The notes below the pieces were generated by a model, which saw nothing but the letters and a program-made list of their open reading frames with translations, made no database searches and was not told the DNA's origin. Below are positions 9,873-19,224 of a stretch of DNA of 64,000 nucleotides, one piece after another (within the stretch, counting starts at the first letter, position 1; each line of letters begins with the position of its first letter). The DNA is from Synechococcus sp. PROS-U-1 (GTDB taxonomy: Bacteria; Cyanobacteriota; Cyanobacteriia; PCC-6307; Cyanobiaceae), in contig NZ_CP047951.1 in the NCBI RefSeq assembly GCF_014279755.1, forward strand, positions 682,001 to 746,000. The letters are read 5' to 3'. Made by a program: the position numbers and the translations under genes.

Positions 9873-11069
9873 TCAGCTCCGGCCCCTCAGGGCCTGAGCC
9901 AGTTCATTGGGTTTGAGGCTTACAGCCACCGCTTGTTCACCCTCGATGCGGTCCGCCTCCACCAGGGCCAGAAGCGATTGATTGGTGGTGATCATTCCAT
10001 CGAATCCGCTGCGTTCCATGATCTCCTCCACCTCATCCAGGGCTCCCCGCTGGATGTAGTCCTTGCAGGCATCTGTGTTGATCAGAATGTCGTGATAGGC
10101 CGCCCGTTTGCCATCGGTTGTCTTGATCAGTCCCTGGGCGATCACCCCCAGAAGCGACTCGGACAACGATCGGCGCACGCTCTCCTGCTCTTCGGGCGGA
10201 TACATGCCGAGGACCCGTTCAACGGTCTTCACCGCTGAATTGGTGTGAAGCGTTCCGAAGACCAAGTGACCGGTCTGTGCCGCTTCAAGTGCTGTTGAGA
10301 GCGTTTCCTGATCCCGGATTTCACCCACCAGGATCACGTCAGGGTCTTCTCGCAGTGCTGCCCTGAGGGCATTGTGGAATTTGAGAGTGTGCAACCCCAC
10401 TTCCCGGTGTCGGATGAGGGACTTGCGACTTTCGTGCACGAATTCAACGGGATCCTCAATGGTGAGGATGTGACGTGCCTCGTTGCGGTTGATCCAATCG
10501 ACCATGGCCGCCAAGGTTGTGCTTTTGCCGGACCCTGTCGGCCCCGTCACCAGGATCAGTCCTTTTGGGCGTGCAGCCAGACTCTGCAGCACACCGGGAA
10601 GGTTCAGCTGCTCCATGGTGAGGATCGTCTGCGGAATCAGGCGCAGCACCATCGCCGGCCCCCGCAGTGAATCCATCAGGTTGATGCGCACCCGCACGAA
10701 CGGGAAGGCATGGGAGCCGTCGAATTCCTTATCTCTAAGAAAAGAATCGATCTTCTGAGGCGACAGGATTTCCTGGAGCCATCCCTGAAAGACGTCGGCT
10801 TGGGTTACAGGCCAGTCCGTGCCCTGCATGTCTCCGCGGGCGCGGTAGCGCGGGACTTCCCCAACCCCCAGGTGGACATCGGAATGGCCGGCATCATGCG
10901 CGATGCGCACAATCTCCTCGAGGCTTGGCGAACCATCTGCAGCTGGCCTGGGCGTTGGACTCTGGCCTTGGATGTCCTGTGAGCGTCCAGAGGTCCGGGC
11001 GGATGGCTCAGATGTTCGGACTGATGTTGGGCGCGGCGGGAAGCTGGGCGGGAAAACCGGCTGAGCCAC
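9873..11069 (-). CDS. pilT: Twitching motility ATPase PilT
   Basis: The 398-residue protein is a type IV pilus retraction ATPase. It has Walker A GPTGSGKSTTLAAMVDW (about residue 170), the Asp box TIEDPVEFVH, Walker B DPDVILVGEIRD, the His box TGHLVFGTLHT and the PilT C-terminal hallmark SLSESLLGVIAQGL. The first 50 residues are a Pro/Ser/Thr-rich extension before the PAS-like N domain (LEEIVRIAHDAG), so a later start is conceivable. No other pilus gene is adjacent. In cyanobacteria pili serve motility, DNA uptake or flotation. Confidence 0.92.
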   Translation of the reverse strand: MAQPVFPPSFPPRPTSVRTSEPSARTSGRSQDIQGQSPTPRPAADGSPSLEEIVRIAHDAGHSDVHLGVGEVPRYRARGDMQGTDWPVTQADVFQGWLQEILSPQKIDSFLRDKEFDGSHAFPFVRVRINLMDSLRGPAMVLRLIPQTILTMEQLNLPGVLQSLAARPKGLILVTGPTGSGKSTTLAAMVDWINRNEARHILTIEDPVEFVHESRKSLIRHREVGLHTLKFHNALRAALREDPDVILVGEIRDQETLSTALEAAQTGHLVFGTLHTNSAVKTVERVLGMYPPEEQESVRRSLSESLLGVIAQGLIKTTDGKRAAYHDILINTDACKDYIQRGALDEVEEIMERSGFDGMITTNQSLLALVEADRIEGEQAVAVSLKPNELAQALRGRS

Positions 11070-11182
11070 GGTGATGGCGAGAGTTCAGTCTTCAGGATCG
11101 TCTCGATGCTGAAGCTGGCAACCTTTTCTCACTGTTCTCTCCGGGTTGACGCCCGTAAACTCCAGCGGACCGTCTGGATCGA

Positions 11183-12295
11183 ATGGCTGAACAGCCCCGC
11201 GTCACGATCGTTCTGGGAACGCGTCCGGAGGCGATCAAGCTGGCTCCGGTGATCCGAATGTTCCAGGCTTGTGATGCGCTGCAGACCCGGGTCGTCTTGA
11301 CCGGTCAGCATCGTGAAATGGTGGCCCAGGTGATGGATCTATTCCATCTCCAAGCGGATCAGGATCTCAACCTGATGGCGCCCCGCCAAACCCTGACGCA
11401 TGTCACCTGTGCAGCGCTCCAAGGGTTGCGTGAAGACTTTCAGGCCTATCCCCCGCAGATGGTCCTGGTTCAAGGTGACACCACCACGGCGTTCGCCGCT
11501 GGTCTGGCCGCGTTCTATGAGCAGATCCCGGTGGGCCATGTGGAGGCCGGTCTGCGGACCGACAATCTTCTGGATCCCTTCCCGGAGGAAGCCAACCGTC
11601 GCCTCCTCTCCCAAATTGCGACACTGCACTTTGCACCGACGGCCCAGGCGGAAACCAACCTGAAGGCCTCCGGTGTGGTCGGGGAGATCTCCGTGACCGG
11701 AAACACCGTGATCGATGCGTTGTTGCTGATGGCGGAATCAGCGCCCGATATTCAGTTTGATGGCCTCGACTGGGCCCAGCAGAGGGTGATCCTGGCCACC
11801 GTGCATCGGCGCGAGAACTGGGGTGAGCGTCTGAACGACATCGCGGCAGGCATGCTTCAAGTGCTTGAGAAGTACCCCGATACGGCACTCCTGTTGCCCA
11901 TGCATCGCAATCCCACGGTGCGTGAGCCGCTGCAGGCTCTGCTCGGGGGGCATCCCCGTGTGGTGCTGACCGAACCCTTGGATTACGACCGCCTTGTCGC
12001 GGCGATGAAAGGCTGCTGTCTTCTGCTCACTGATTCCGGTGGTCTCCAGGAGGAGGCCCCTGCGCTCGGCAAACCTGTCTTGGTGCTGCGACGCACCACG
12101 GAGCGACCGGAGGCTGTTGATGCTGGAACGGCTCGGCTGGTGGGGACCGATCCCGATGTGATTGTGGAAGAGACCTCGCGGCTGCTTGGGGATGCCACGG
12201 CCTATGAAGAGATGTCCCGCGCCGTTAATCCCTTCGGCGATGGTCATGCCAGCGAACGCATCCTTGAGCGCTGTCGCCGGCACCTCGGCGTCTGA
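11183..12295 (+). CDS. wecB: UDP-N-acetylglucosamine 2-epimerase (non-hydrolysing)
   Basis: The 370-residue enzyme interconverts UDP-GlcNAc and UDP-ManNAc for envelope polysaccharides. Family landmarks are TIVLGTRPEAIKLAPVI at the N terminus, VLVQGDTTTAFA, HVEAGLRTDN, PFPEEANRRL, the ATVHRRENWGE block, and LLTDSGGLQEEAP near the C terminus. It is divergent from pilT with a 113-base gap. The downstream DUF1643 gene starts inside its 3' end. Confidence 0.95.
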   Translation: MAEQPRVTIVLGTRPEAIKLAPVIRMFQACDALQTRVVLTGQHREMVAQVMDLFHLQADQDLNLMAPRQTLTHVTCAALQGLREDFQAYPPQMVLVQGDTTTAFAAGLAAFYEQIPVGHVEAGLRTDNLLDPFPEEANRRLLSQIATLHFAPTAQAETNLKASGVVGEISVTGNTVIDALLLMAESAPDIQFDGLDWAQQRVILATVHRRENWGERLNDIAAGMLQVLEKYPDTALLLPMHRNPTVREPLQALLGGHPRVVLTEPLDYDRLVAAMKGCCLLLTDSGGLQEEAPALGKPVLVLRRTTERPEAVDAGTARLVGTDPDVIVEETSRLLGDATAYEEMSRAVNPFGDGHASERILERCRRHLGV

Positions 12296-12866
12296 GGCGC
12301 AGCTGAGCAGCGATGGCTGCTATCGCTGGTGGCTGCGGCGCTGCTGGGGCGCGGGGGAGGGTTGCCTGCTTTTCATTGGACTCAATCCCTCAAAGGCGGA
12401 TGGACAGCGTGATGACCCAACCCTGCGTCGTTTGATCGGTTTCGCAAGGCAATGGGGATATCGGGAGTTACTGGTTCTCAATCTGTTCGCCCGTATTTCG
12501 CCGTCTCCAGCGGCGTTGCTGCGGGTGAAGGACCCCATCGGTGGGCAGAATGATCTTGTTCTGAACCGCTGCCTCAACCACTGGTCCCTGACGCCTCGGG
12601 TCGATCTTTGGTGCGGTTGGGGTGTAAACGGGGCGCGACGGGATCGGGCTCAAGTTGTCCTTGAAAAGATTCAGCGGTTGCTGCCTGAACGCAGGCGATC
12701 CGTTCCCGACTCGCCGCATCCTCTGATGCTGGGACGGACGGCCTCGGGACAGCCTCGTCATCCGCTTTACGCCCCGCGAAACGCCTGTCTTTGCCCTTTT
12801 CTCTGGGCAGACCCTGAACCGATCCGTCATCCTGAGAAGGCCTTGACGGATGTCCTTCCGAACTGA
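12246..12866 (+). CDS. DUF1643 family protein
   Basis: The 206-residue protein contains the DUF1643 core: LLFIGLNPSKADGQRDDPTLRRL, then YRELLVLNLFA and a DLWCGWGVNG segment. The biochemical role is unknown. I start it at the ATG at 12246, 50 bases inside the end of wecB; the frame is open to 12162 and ATG 12240 is also possible. The overlap suggests translational coupling with wecB. Its TGA shares one base with the ATG of the next gene. Confidence 0.8.
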   Translation: MPANASLSAVAGTSASEAQLSSDGCYRWWLRRCWGAGEGCLLFIGLNPSKADGQRDDPTLRRLIGFARQWGYRELLVLNLFARISPSPAALLRVKDPIGGQNDLVLNRCLNHWSLTPRVDLWCGWGVNGARRDRAQVVLEKIQRLLPERRRSVPDSPHPLMLGRTASGQPRHPLYAPRNACLCPFLWADPEPIRHPEKALTDVLPN

Positions 12867-13111
12867 TGTCCCGTACGCCTCGCCGTTATGCCGTCCATCT
12901 CCACCTTGTGGGAGGGCAGACCGAACGGGTGTTCTTCCCGAAACTCGAGACCTTCCAGGAGTGGTATCAAGGTGTGGTCAATGCCGAGAACCAGGGCGGC
13001 TTCGTCAACGTTCCGATCAGCGATCTGGAGGGTGAATATCTGGTCGTTCGGCCCCAGGCGGTGATCGGCGTGCGCGTGGAACCCCAGTTCTCCTCAGTCG
13101 ATGACGCCTGA
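12866..13111 (+). CDS. Small conserved-looking hypothetical protein
   Basis: The 81-residue soluble protein contains FFPKLETFQEWYQGVV and DLEGEYLVVRPQAVIGVRVEP, suggesting a small alpha/beta fold. It is coupled to DUF1643 through a TGATG overlap, and its 3' end overlaps the antiporter start by 11 bases. I do not recognise the family and assign no function. Tight packing on both sides supports it being a real gene. Confidence 0.7.
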   Translation: MSRTPRRYAVHLHLVGGQTERVFFPKLETFQEWYQGVVNAENQGGFVNVPISDLEGEYLVVRPQAVIGVRVEPQFSSVDDA

Positions 13112-14366
13112 GCGTCTGGGCCTCCTCTGGGGCGTCACGGTCTTTTCGGGCGCTGCGGCAAGGCTTGTGGCGGCGAAGTCGGAATTTCCTGGAGTTGTGT
13201 TGCTGCTCCTGTCGGGGCTGCTGATTGGCCGCTCTGGTCTGGGTTGGGTGGAACCCCTCGACCTTGGCCCCGGGCTTGGGACCGTGGTGGGTCTGCTGGT
13301 CAGCCTGGTGCTGTTCGATGGCGGACTCAATCTCCGTCTGCCCGGTGACACGATCAAGGCCACGGTGCAGCGCATTGCCGCCCTGCGTCTGTTGATCTCC
13401 CTGGGAGGGGGTCTGTTGGCGGCCCATTGGCTGGCCGGCCTCAGCTGGTCGCTCGCCGCTGTCTTCAGTGCCATCGTGCTGGCCACGGGGCCAACGGTGG
13501 TTACCCCCTTGGTGCGACAGATTCGGCTCGCACCGCCTCTGGGTGAAGTTCTGGAGGCTGAAGGACTGGTGCTCGAGCCCATCGGCGCTGTTTTAGCCCT
13601 GCTGCTCTTGGAACTTGCCCTTGGCAATTTGCATGGCTGGCGTGAGGTGATGCTCGGACTGTTGTATCGATTGGGTGGTGGTGTGCTGATCGGTGCGAGC
13701 GTCGGCTGGCTGTTGTCTGAAGTCCTGCGACGGCTTAATCCCGATCAGTTGAAAGGGCTACCGCTTCAGCTCAGCCTGGGTTTGTTGTTTTTGATGTATG
13801 GCGTCAGTGAGTGGCTGCTGCCGGAATCAGCTCTTCCCGCTTCGGTGGCGGCTGGAATTGTCGTCGGTCGCCGCCCAGGACCGCACACCGCTGAATTGGA
13901 TGGTCTGATTCAGGAATTGGCCCAGTTGGCGATCACGATGCTGTTTCCCCTTCTTGCGGCTGATGTGTCCTGGGCTGAACTCAGTCCGCTCGGTTGGGGC
14001 GGCATTCTCTGCGTGATGTCGTTGATGCTTGTGGTGCGTCCGATCGGCGTGGGTGTGGCCACGATGGGGCTGCCCTTCAACGTTGAGCAACGCCTGTTTC
14101 TGGGTTGGCTCGCTCCTCGAGGAATCGTCACTGCATCAGTGGCTTCTCTGTTCGCCATTCGTCTGGAGCAGGCCGGCATTCTGGGGGCTGGACGCCTTCA
14201 GGGGCTGGTGTTTCTGACCATCCTGATGACCGTTGGTTTGCAGGGCCTGACAGCCCAACCGTTGGCTCAGGCGCTCGGTCTGGTCAAAACCGACGATGAC
14301 GAACCTGCCTCAGCCGAGGCAGCGGCGCAGCCGCGGCAGGTCCTCACCGATTCGGGACAGCAGTGA
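13101..14366 (+). CDS. Monovalent cation/proton antiporter (CPA family)
   Basis: The 421-residue protein has about 12 hydrophobic segments and CPA-like motifs: [13 protein letters not shown] (about residue 75) and [15 protein letters not shown] (about 128), corresponding to the P-loop/half-helix regions. It probably exchanges Na+ or K+ for H+ in the plasma membrane. NhaP/CPA1 is the nearest class I can name. Its last 57 bases overlap the end of convergent gltX, the largest overlap in the window. Confidence 0.85.
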   Translation: MTPERLGLLWGVTVFSGAAARLVAAKSEFPGVVLLLLSGLLIGRSGLGWVEPLDLGPGLGTVVGLLVSLVLFDGGLNLRLPGDTIKATVQRIAALRLLISLGGGLLAAHWLAGLSWSLAAVFSAIVLATGPTVVTPLVRQIRLAPPLGEVLEAEGLVLEPIGAVLALLLLELALGNLHGWREVMLGLLYRLGGGVLIGASVGWLLSEVLRRLNPDQLKGLPLQLSLGLLFLMYGVSEWLLPESALPASVAAGIVVGRRPGPHTAELDGLIQELAQLAITMLFPLLAADVSWAELSPLGWGGILCVMSLMLVVRPIGVGVATMGLPFNVEQRLFLGWLAPRGIVTASVASLFAIRLEQAGILGAGRLQGLVFLTILMTVGLQGLTAQPLAQALGLVKTDDDEPASAEAAAQPRQVLTDSGQQ

Positions 14367-15743
14367 CCATGTGGTGATCAGGTCGGGTCCCTGAAGTCGC
14401 CCCAGCAGAGCGGCACGCAGAGATTTCATCACAACTCCCTTTTTCACACCGGCGGCTTTGGCGGCATCCCCCAACCAGCCTTTGGCCCGATCGCTGTCGC
14501 TTCCATCCCATGCTTCGGTCTCGAGCCGCTGAATGAGATCGGCAAGGGCCGCTTTGGCCCCGTCTATAGCGAGTTGCTCAAGAGCATCCTCCTGAAGTTC
14601 CGGACATTCAAAGAATGGTGCCGCCTGATCGACTCCGTCGTTCAGCAGTGTGAGTGATGGGCCGAGTAAGGCACAGAGGTCGAGGCACCAGCTGGAATCG
14701 CTGGGTGGAACCCAACCACGCTCAGCCCATCGAGGGGTCAGTTCTCCCAGGAGATGTTCCGCCGTCCAGCCATGCAGAACCTGGGCATTGAGCCAGTTGA
14801 GCTTGTCCCAGTCGAAGCGTGCCCCGGCTTTGTTGACACGATCGAAGTCAAAGACGGCAGCGGCCTCGCTCAAGCTGAACCGTTCTTCCATGCCCTCCGG
14901 CACGGACCAGCCCAACAGGGTCATGTAATTAGCAATGGCGTCAGGGGTGTAACCCATGGCGCGGAAGTCATTGATGGAGGTCACCCCATCCCGTTTGGAC
15001 AGCTTCCGTCCTTCGGCGTTGAGGATGAGAGGGGCGTGGGCAAAGGTCGGCAAGGGCAGGCCCAGCGCTTCGTAGAGGAGCAGTTGCTTGGCCGTGTTGG
15101 CGATGTGGTCTTCACCACGGATCACGTGGGTGATGTTCATCGCGGCGTCATCCACAACCACCACAAGGTTGTAGAGAGGGTCTCCGATCTGATCCGCCGG
15201 TGCGCGTCGGGCGATAACCATGTCTCCGCCGAGGTCAGAGCCACGCCAACTCATGGCTCCACGCACCAGGTCGCGCCAGCGGATCTCGGCAGCATCATCA
15301 ATGCGAAAGCGGATCACTGCCTCGCGGCCTTCCGCCTGAAATGCCTGTTCCTGATCCGGCGTCAGATTCCTGTGACGGTTGTCGTAGCGGGGCGCTTGAT
15401 TGGCAGCTTTCTGCGCATCGCGCATGGCCGTGAGTTCCGATTCGCTGGCGTAGCAGCGGTAGGCCAATCCCCGTTCGAGAAGGATCTGAATCGCTTCTCG
15501 ATGCTGTGTCACCCGTTCGCTCTGGATGACGGGCTCTTCATCCCAGTTGAGGCCGAGCCATTGCAAGCCCTCGAGGATGTTCTGGGTGAACTCCGGTTTG
15601 GACCGCTCTTTGTCCGTGTCTTCAATGCGCAACACGAATGTTCCCTGTTCGTGCTTGGCGTAAAGCCAATTGAAGACAGCGGTACGTGCCGTTCCAATAT
15701 GCAGCGTCCCCGTTGGACTGGGGGCCAATCGAACGCGCACCAT
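14310..15743 (-). CDS. gltX: Glutamyl-tRNA synthetase
   Basis: The 477-residue class I aminoacyl-tRNA synthetase begins at ATG 15743 ([12 protein letters not shown]); the frame runs to 15791 but that part overlaps tRNA-Asp. The HIGH-type motif is [11 protein letters not shown], and the KMSKS-type motif is KLSKRDG at about residue 240. Glu-tRNA feeds both translation and 5-aminolevulinate synthesis by the C5 route, which continues with hemL (27.6 kb) and hemC (48.6 kb). It probably also charges tRNA-Gln for amidation, as in most cyanobacteria. Confidence 0.96.
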   Translation of the reverse strand: MVRVRLAPSPTGTLHIGTARTAVFNWLYAKHEQGTFVLRIEDTDKERSKPEFTQNILEGLQWLGLNWDEEPVIQSERVTQHREAIQILLERGLAYRCYASESELTAMRDAQKAANQAPRYDNRHRNLTPDQEQAFQAEGREAVIRFRIDDAAEIRWRDLVRGAMSWRGSDLGGDMVIARRAPADQIGDPLYNLVVVVDDAAMNITHVIRGEDHIANTAKQLLLYEALGLPLPTFAHAPLILNAEGRKLSKRDGVTSINDFRAMGYTPDAIANYMTLLGWSVPEGMEERFSLSEAAAVFDFDRVNKAGARFDWDKLNWLNAQVLHGWTAEHLLGELTPRWAERGWVPPSDSSWCLDLCALLGPSLTLLNDGVDQAAPFFECPELQEDALEQLAIDGAKAALADLIQRLETEAWDGSDSDRAKGWLGDAAKAAGVKKGVVMKSLRAALLGRLQGPDLITTWSLLSRIGEDLPRLRRCLG

Positions 15744-15764
15744 TGTGGCTTTTGGTGTTGAAAA

Positions 15765-15838
15765 CGGGACCGACGGGATTCGAACCCGCAACTTCCGCCG
15801 TGACAGGGCGGTGCTCTAACCGGTTGAACTACGGTCCC
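15765..15838 (-). tRNA. tRNA-Asp (GTC)
   Basis: On the minus strand the acceptor GGGACCG pairs with CGGTCCC, the anticodon loop CTGTCAC carries GTC, and the T arm contains GGGTTCGAATCCC. The discriminator is G and no CCA is encoded. It is 21 bases upstream of gltX. Confidence 0.96.
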
Positions 15839-15991
15839 AGATCCGATTCAGAACTCGCGAGACGCGCTCCGAGGAATCTGATCTGCGTCGCTTGAAGCGA
15901 CCCCACCAGTATCAACTGTTGCCCTGCCCTCCGTCAACAACTGACGTGTTGAACTCCGTCACTTTGTCATCAGCGACTGGGCATAAAAAAA

Positions 15992-16016
15992 TTCCCGACG
16001 ACTTTGTCGTCGGGAA
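15992..16016 (-). terminator. Rho-independent terminator after the 62-residue protein gene
   Basis: An 11-bp perfect stem TTCCCGACGAC/GTCGTCGGGAA with a TTT loop is followed on the minus strand by seven U (the A run at 15985-15991). It ends the rplS / tRNA-Trp / small-protein transcript before tRNA-Asp. Confidence 0.9.
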
Positions 16017-16056
16017 AAGCAGCGCTACATCGATGGTTGATCGATGGAAAGACTGT

Positions 16057-16245
16057 TTAGGGACGGAATCCTGCAGGTTCGATGAGCCGAACCTGATTGC
16101 CGCGGGCGGTGAATTCACGACCTTGATCACTTTGGACGACCACACGGCCGCCGGATTTGACGCGTATCACTCGGGCACGGACCCAGCCGAGGGCGGCTGA
16201 TTCCAACACCTTCACAACATCACCAGGTTGAAGATCCAACTCCAT
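16057..16245 (-). CDS. 62-residue SH3/Tudor-like protein, probable PSHCP
   Basis: The protein from ATG 16245 is exactly 62 residues, MELDLQPGDVVKVLESA to EPAGFRP, with alternating beta strands (VKVLES, RARVIRV, RVVVQS, NQVRLIE) typical of an SH3-like barrel. From memory, the Prochlorococcus/Synechococcus hyper-conserved protein (PSHCP) is a 62-residue Tudor-fold RNA-binding protein found with ribosomal L2. Length, fold and position between tRNA-Asp and tRNA-Trp beside rplS fit. A start at 16278 would add 11 residues. The identification is by recall; the coding call is firm. Confidence 0.8.
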   Translation of the reverse strand: MELDLQPGDVVKVLESAALGWVRARVIRVKSGGRVVVQSDQGREFTARGNQVRLIEPAGFRP

Positions 16246-16282
16246 GCTCAGAACCGGGAAACTGCACGAGGGGGACATCGGA

Positions 16283-16355
16283 CGCGCCGTGGAGGACTCG
16301 AACCCCCGACATCAGGTTTTGGAGACCTGCGTTCTACCAACTGAACTAACGGCGC
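16283..16355 (-). tRNA. tRNA-Trp (CCA)
   Basis: On the minus strand the acceptor GCGCCGT pairs with ACGGCGC, the anticodon stem CAGGT/ACCTG carries loop CTCCAAA (anticodon CCA), and the T arm has GGGGGTTCGAGTCCTCC. The discriminator is G; no CCA is encoded. Confidence 0.96.
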
Positions 16356-16416
16356 AAGGCGATGAACCCCTCAGCCAACGTTGTTGTTGGCAACTGAATT
16401 GAACGAGGTAGATACC

Positions 16417-16881
16417 TCAGCGATCGAAGCGCTGCTTCACGCGGGTGGCCTTGCCCACCCGTTCCCGCAGATAGAAAAGCTTCGCCCTGCGTACTTTACC
16501 GCGCCGCTCCACCTTGACGGAAGCCACTTGTGGGCTGTGCAGCATGAATACCCGTTCGACGCCAATTCCTTGGAAAATCCTGCGGACCGTGATGGTCTGA
16601 TTGAGGCCTCCATGGCGCTTGGAAATCACCACGCCTTCGTAGGGCTGCACTCGTTCCTTGTTGCCTTCGCTGATACGAACGCCAACGCGTACGGTGTCGC
16701 CCACGTAGATCTCAGGAAGATCATCCTTCTGCTGAGCAGTCTCGAACGCCCGTATCAGTGATTCGGGGCTCAGTTTTTTGGCAGGAGCGCTGACCTTCGC
16801 CGCTTTGGGCTCAGGTGCTGTGTCCACAGCCGTTTCGGTGTTCTCGTCGGTCACCGCTGTGTCCTTCGAATCGGCTGCCAT
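16417..16881 (-). CDS. rplS: 50S ribosomal protein L19
   Basis: The 154-residue protein has the L19 core from about residue 39 ([11 protein letters not shown]) through [24 protein letters not shown] and the C-terminal [20 protein letters not shown]19 sits at the 30S/50S interface. I chose ATG 16881 because GGAG lies about 7 bases upstream; a start at 16905 would add 8 residues. Typical bacterial L19 is about 115 residues, so the first 35 or so (Ala/Asp/Glu/Lys-rich) are an extension. Confidence 0.95.
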   Translation of the reverse strand: MAADSKDTAVTDENTETAVDTAPEPKAAKVSAPAKKLSPESLIRAFETAQQKDDLPEIYVGDTVRVGVRISEGNKERVQPYEGVVISKRHGGLNQTITVRRIFQGIGVERVFMLHSPQVASVKVERRGKVRRAKLFYLRERVGKATRVKQRFDR

Positions 16882-16906
16882 CCCAGCTCCGCGTTGAATC
16901 GCCAAA

Positions 16907-17206
16907 CTATGAGTGTACCTTCCGACGCCATCGTTCGATCAGGAGTCCTGCCCCCGTGATCAGCATCCACAGCAGGCCGACGGCGTTGAGAAGCACAACG
17001 AATGGCTCAAGTGTGGAGCCAAGCCATTCCCCTTCGTGCACCACCATGAGCCAGTGCACTTGCTCGCGGCTTGCTCCGAACCAATCTCGGGCCAACCGAT
17101 AACTGACTCCGGAGAACACAGTCACCAGCAACGGAGCCAGAACGAACGGTGCAATGCTTCGGTGCAGTTCGCGCAAGCGCACAAGCAGCGGCATGACCGG
17201 CATCAA
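16907..17206 (-). CDS. Small PepSY-TM-like membrane protein
   Basis: The 99-residue protein has two hydrophobic helices (about residues 17-36, [20 protein letters not shown]; and about 70-90, [19 protein letters not shown]) flanking [13 protein letters not shown]. The Leu-His-rich first part and the HEGEWLG segment resemble the membrane part of PepSY-associated proteins. No catalytic residues are evident. It lies 25 bases upstream of rplS on the same strand and may share its transcript. Confidence 0.7.
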   Translation of the reverse strand: MMPVMPLLVRLRELHRSIAPFVLAPLLVTVFSGVSYRLARDWFGASREQVHWLMVVHEGEWLGSTLEPFVVLLNAVGLLWMLITGAGLLIERWRRKVHS

Positions 17207-17247
17207 TTCGGTTGCTGTTGATAGCGTGACGGATATTGGGCTGAGTC

Positions 17248-18093
17248 ATGAATCTCTTTGCTGATCTTCTGGCATCCACCCAGGCGGCGCCGGGGCAGGT
17301 CACAGCAACGGGGCCGCGGATTCAGAAGCGTCGGGGCGTTGAGATCAAGTCGGCGCGCGAAGTGAAGATCATGCGCCAGGCCAGTCACATTGTCGCCACC
17401 GTGCTGCGGGAAGTGATGGGGATGGTGGAGCCCGGTCAAACCACTGGGGATATTGACGCCTTTGCTGAAAAACGCATCCGGGAGATGGGCGCGACCCCGA
17501 GTTTCAAGGGCTACCACGGTTTTCCTGCAAGCATCTGCGCCAGCATTAACAACGAAGTGGTGCATGGCATCCCCAGCCCAAAGCGAATGATTCGGCGGGG
17601 TGATCTGCTGAAGGTTGACACCGGCGCCTACTTCGAGGGATATCACGGCGATAGCTGCATCACGATCTGCGTGGGGGATGCCCCCCCGGAAGCTCAGACC
17701 TTGAGCCGCGTTGCTAAAGAGGCCTTGATGGCTGGTCTCAGCCAAGTAAAAGCGGGCAATACCCTGCTCGATATCGCTGGAGCCGTCGAGGACCACGTCA
17801 AGGCGAACGGTTTCAGCGTTGTGGAGGATTACACAGGCCATGGTGTGGGTCGGAACCTGCACGAAGAACCCTCTGTGTTCAACTTCCGCACCGATGAGCT
17901 CCCCAACGTCACCTTGCGCCCTGGCATGACGTTGGCCATTGAGCCCATCCTCAATGCCGGTAGCAAGGCATGCCGCACGCTGCGGGATCAGTGGACTGTT
18001 GTGACCCGCGATGGGTCTCTTTCCGCGCAGTGGGAACACACCGTCCTCGTCACCAGTGACGGTTGCGAGATCCTCACGGATCGGGGCGACTGA
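17248..18093 (+). CDS. map: Methionine aminopeptidase
   Basis: The 281-residue enzyme removes N-terminal Met cotranslationally. Metal-ligand regions of the pita-bread fold are visible: [16 protein letters not shown] (two Asp ligands), [12 protein letters not shown] (His), GMTLAIEPI (Glu) and [10 protein letters not shown] (Glu). An N-terminal stretch of about 35 residues precedes the catalytic domain ([16 protein letters not shown]). The 3' end overlaps the convergent SDR gene by 20 bases. Confidence 0.96.
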   Translation: MNLFADLLASTQAAPGQVTATGPRIQKRRGVEIKSAREVKIMRQASHIVATVLREVMGMVEPGQTTGDIDAFAEKRIREMGATPSFKGYHGFPASICASINNEVVHGIPSPKRMIRRGDLLKVDTGAYFEGYHGDSCITICVGDAPPEAQTLSRVAKEALMAGLSQVKAGNTLLDIAGAVEDHVKANGFSVVEDYTGHGVGRNLHEEPSVFNFRTDELPNVTLRPGMTLAIEPILNAGSKACRTLRDQWTVVTRDGSLSAQWEHTVLVTSDGCEILTDRGD

Positions 18094-18793
18094 GAACCTG
18101 GCTGTAGATCCTCCGTCCAAGCTCGGTCAGGGGCATCAGGACATAAGTCAGTGGGTTGGGGGTCACGATCACGAGTCGCAACCCCCAGCCGGCCTGGCGG
18201 AGCACCTGGGCGGCGACAAAATCGGCTCCCATCACCCCAATGGGATTGAGCGACGAGCGGAAGGGGCCGAGTACAAGTTTGCGCAGGATGAGGGCTTCGC
18301 GTCCTGATCCATCGAGCACGGCACCGCGGATGCTCACCAATTGGCCCAACATCCGCTTGGTGAGTTCGTACACCGGACTGACAGCAGGCTGAATTTCCGC
18401 TTCCGAGGTGTTGATCCACATTTCTTTCGGACAACCCTGAGGCGAGGCTCTGCTGATGGCTTCAAAACGCTGCATCAGCCGCCAGCTGCTTAGGGCATTG
18501 ATCTCCAGGGCTTGATTGATCACGTCAGGGCTTTGGTTGCCCTGGGGATTGATGCCATGGTTCAGGATCAGAACATCGATTTTTTCAAGATCGGCATCCA
18601 GGCTGGCTTCTTCACCGCAGCGCCATGTCACCCAACGGTTGGGCCCATCGGGTTGAAGTGGAGGGGCAGAACTGTGTGTGAATCCAATCACCTCGGCGCC
18701 TGCTGCCCGGAAGCAACGGGCCAGGGCTGCTCCCAGTGCTCCGCGTGCACCTGTGATGCCGATGCGTCGGCCTTGGAAGGGGGACTGGGCCAT
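18074..18793 (-). CDS. Short-chain dehydrogenase/reductase
   Basis: From ATG 18793 the protein has 239 residues. The Rossmann glycine motif [13 protein letters not shown] is near the N terminus, VLILNHGIN matches the NNAG-type motif, NTSEAEIQP precedes the active site, and YELTK supplies the catalytic YxxxK. Substrate unknown. The C terminus carries a hydrophobic segment ([18 protein letters not shown]), which may associate with membrane. A start at 18838 would add 15 residues. Confidence 0.8.
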   Translation of the reverse strand: MAQSPFQGRRIGITGARGALGAALARCFRAAGAEVIGFTHSSAPPLQPDGPNRWVTWRCGEEASLDADLEKIDVLILNHGINPQGNQSPDVINQALEINALSSWRLMQRFEAISRASPQGCPKEMWINTSEAEIQPAVSPVYELTKRMLGQLVSIRGAVLDGSGREALILRKLVLGPFRSSLNPIGVMGADFVAAQVLRQAGWGLRLVIVTPNPLTYVLMPLTELGRRIYSQVLSRPDP

Positions 18794-18847
18794 GGGGTCA
18801 GCTTGGGGCATCCTTGAAGCGATTGAATCAAGGACCAAGCACCAGCT

Positions 18848-19216
18848 TTGTCAGATGCTGCCCAACTGGTTCTGTTCGCTCCCTATTGCGGTGGTGTCAG
18901 TCGTGAGCAGGATCTAGCCGCAGCCCTGCAGATCCTGCGTCGCGGTGAACTGGAGGGGCGGCGTCCCGTTGCCGGAATGGATGGATACCCCTATCAACTC
19001 CGCTGGAACGGGGTCGCTGCGCCCCTGGAGAGGCTGGAATGCGAACTCCGTTTTCCTGGTCATACCGAGGGGGACGTTGATTTCTCTCTGGTGACTCATC
19101 AACTGGTGGCCTGGCTGATGGATCGCTCTCATCCGCAGCGATCGGAGCCAGACCTCCCTGATGGGTTCTGGCAGTGGTTGTTGATGGAGCGCAGTGATGC
19201 TCCTGAGCAGGCCTAG
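18848..19216 (+). CDS. Hypothetical protein (122 aa)
   Basis: It starts at TTG, divergent from the SDR gene. The protein contains APYCGGVSREQDLAAALQILRRGEL and a C-terminal VTHQLVAWLMDRSHP. No signal peptide, membrane helix or known motif is seen. It ends 8 bases before the next gene, suggesting an operon with the DRTGG protein. Confidence 0.65.
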   Translation: MSDAAQLVLFAPYCGGVSREQDLAAALQILRRGELEGRRPVAGMDGYPYQLRWNGVAAPLERLECELRFPGHTEGDVDFSLVTHQLVAWLMDRSHPQRSEPDLPDGFWQWLLMERSDAPEQA

Positions 19217-19224
19217 ATTCATCG

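Noticed and set aside
14754-15761. 335-codon plus frame across gltX
   Set aside because: It is antisense to gltX, which has clear HIGH and KLSKR motifs; such long antisense frames are common in high-GC DNA.
17203-18120. 305-codon minus frame across map
   Set aside because: Antisense to a gene with intact metal ligands.
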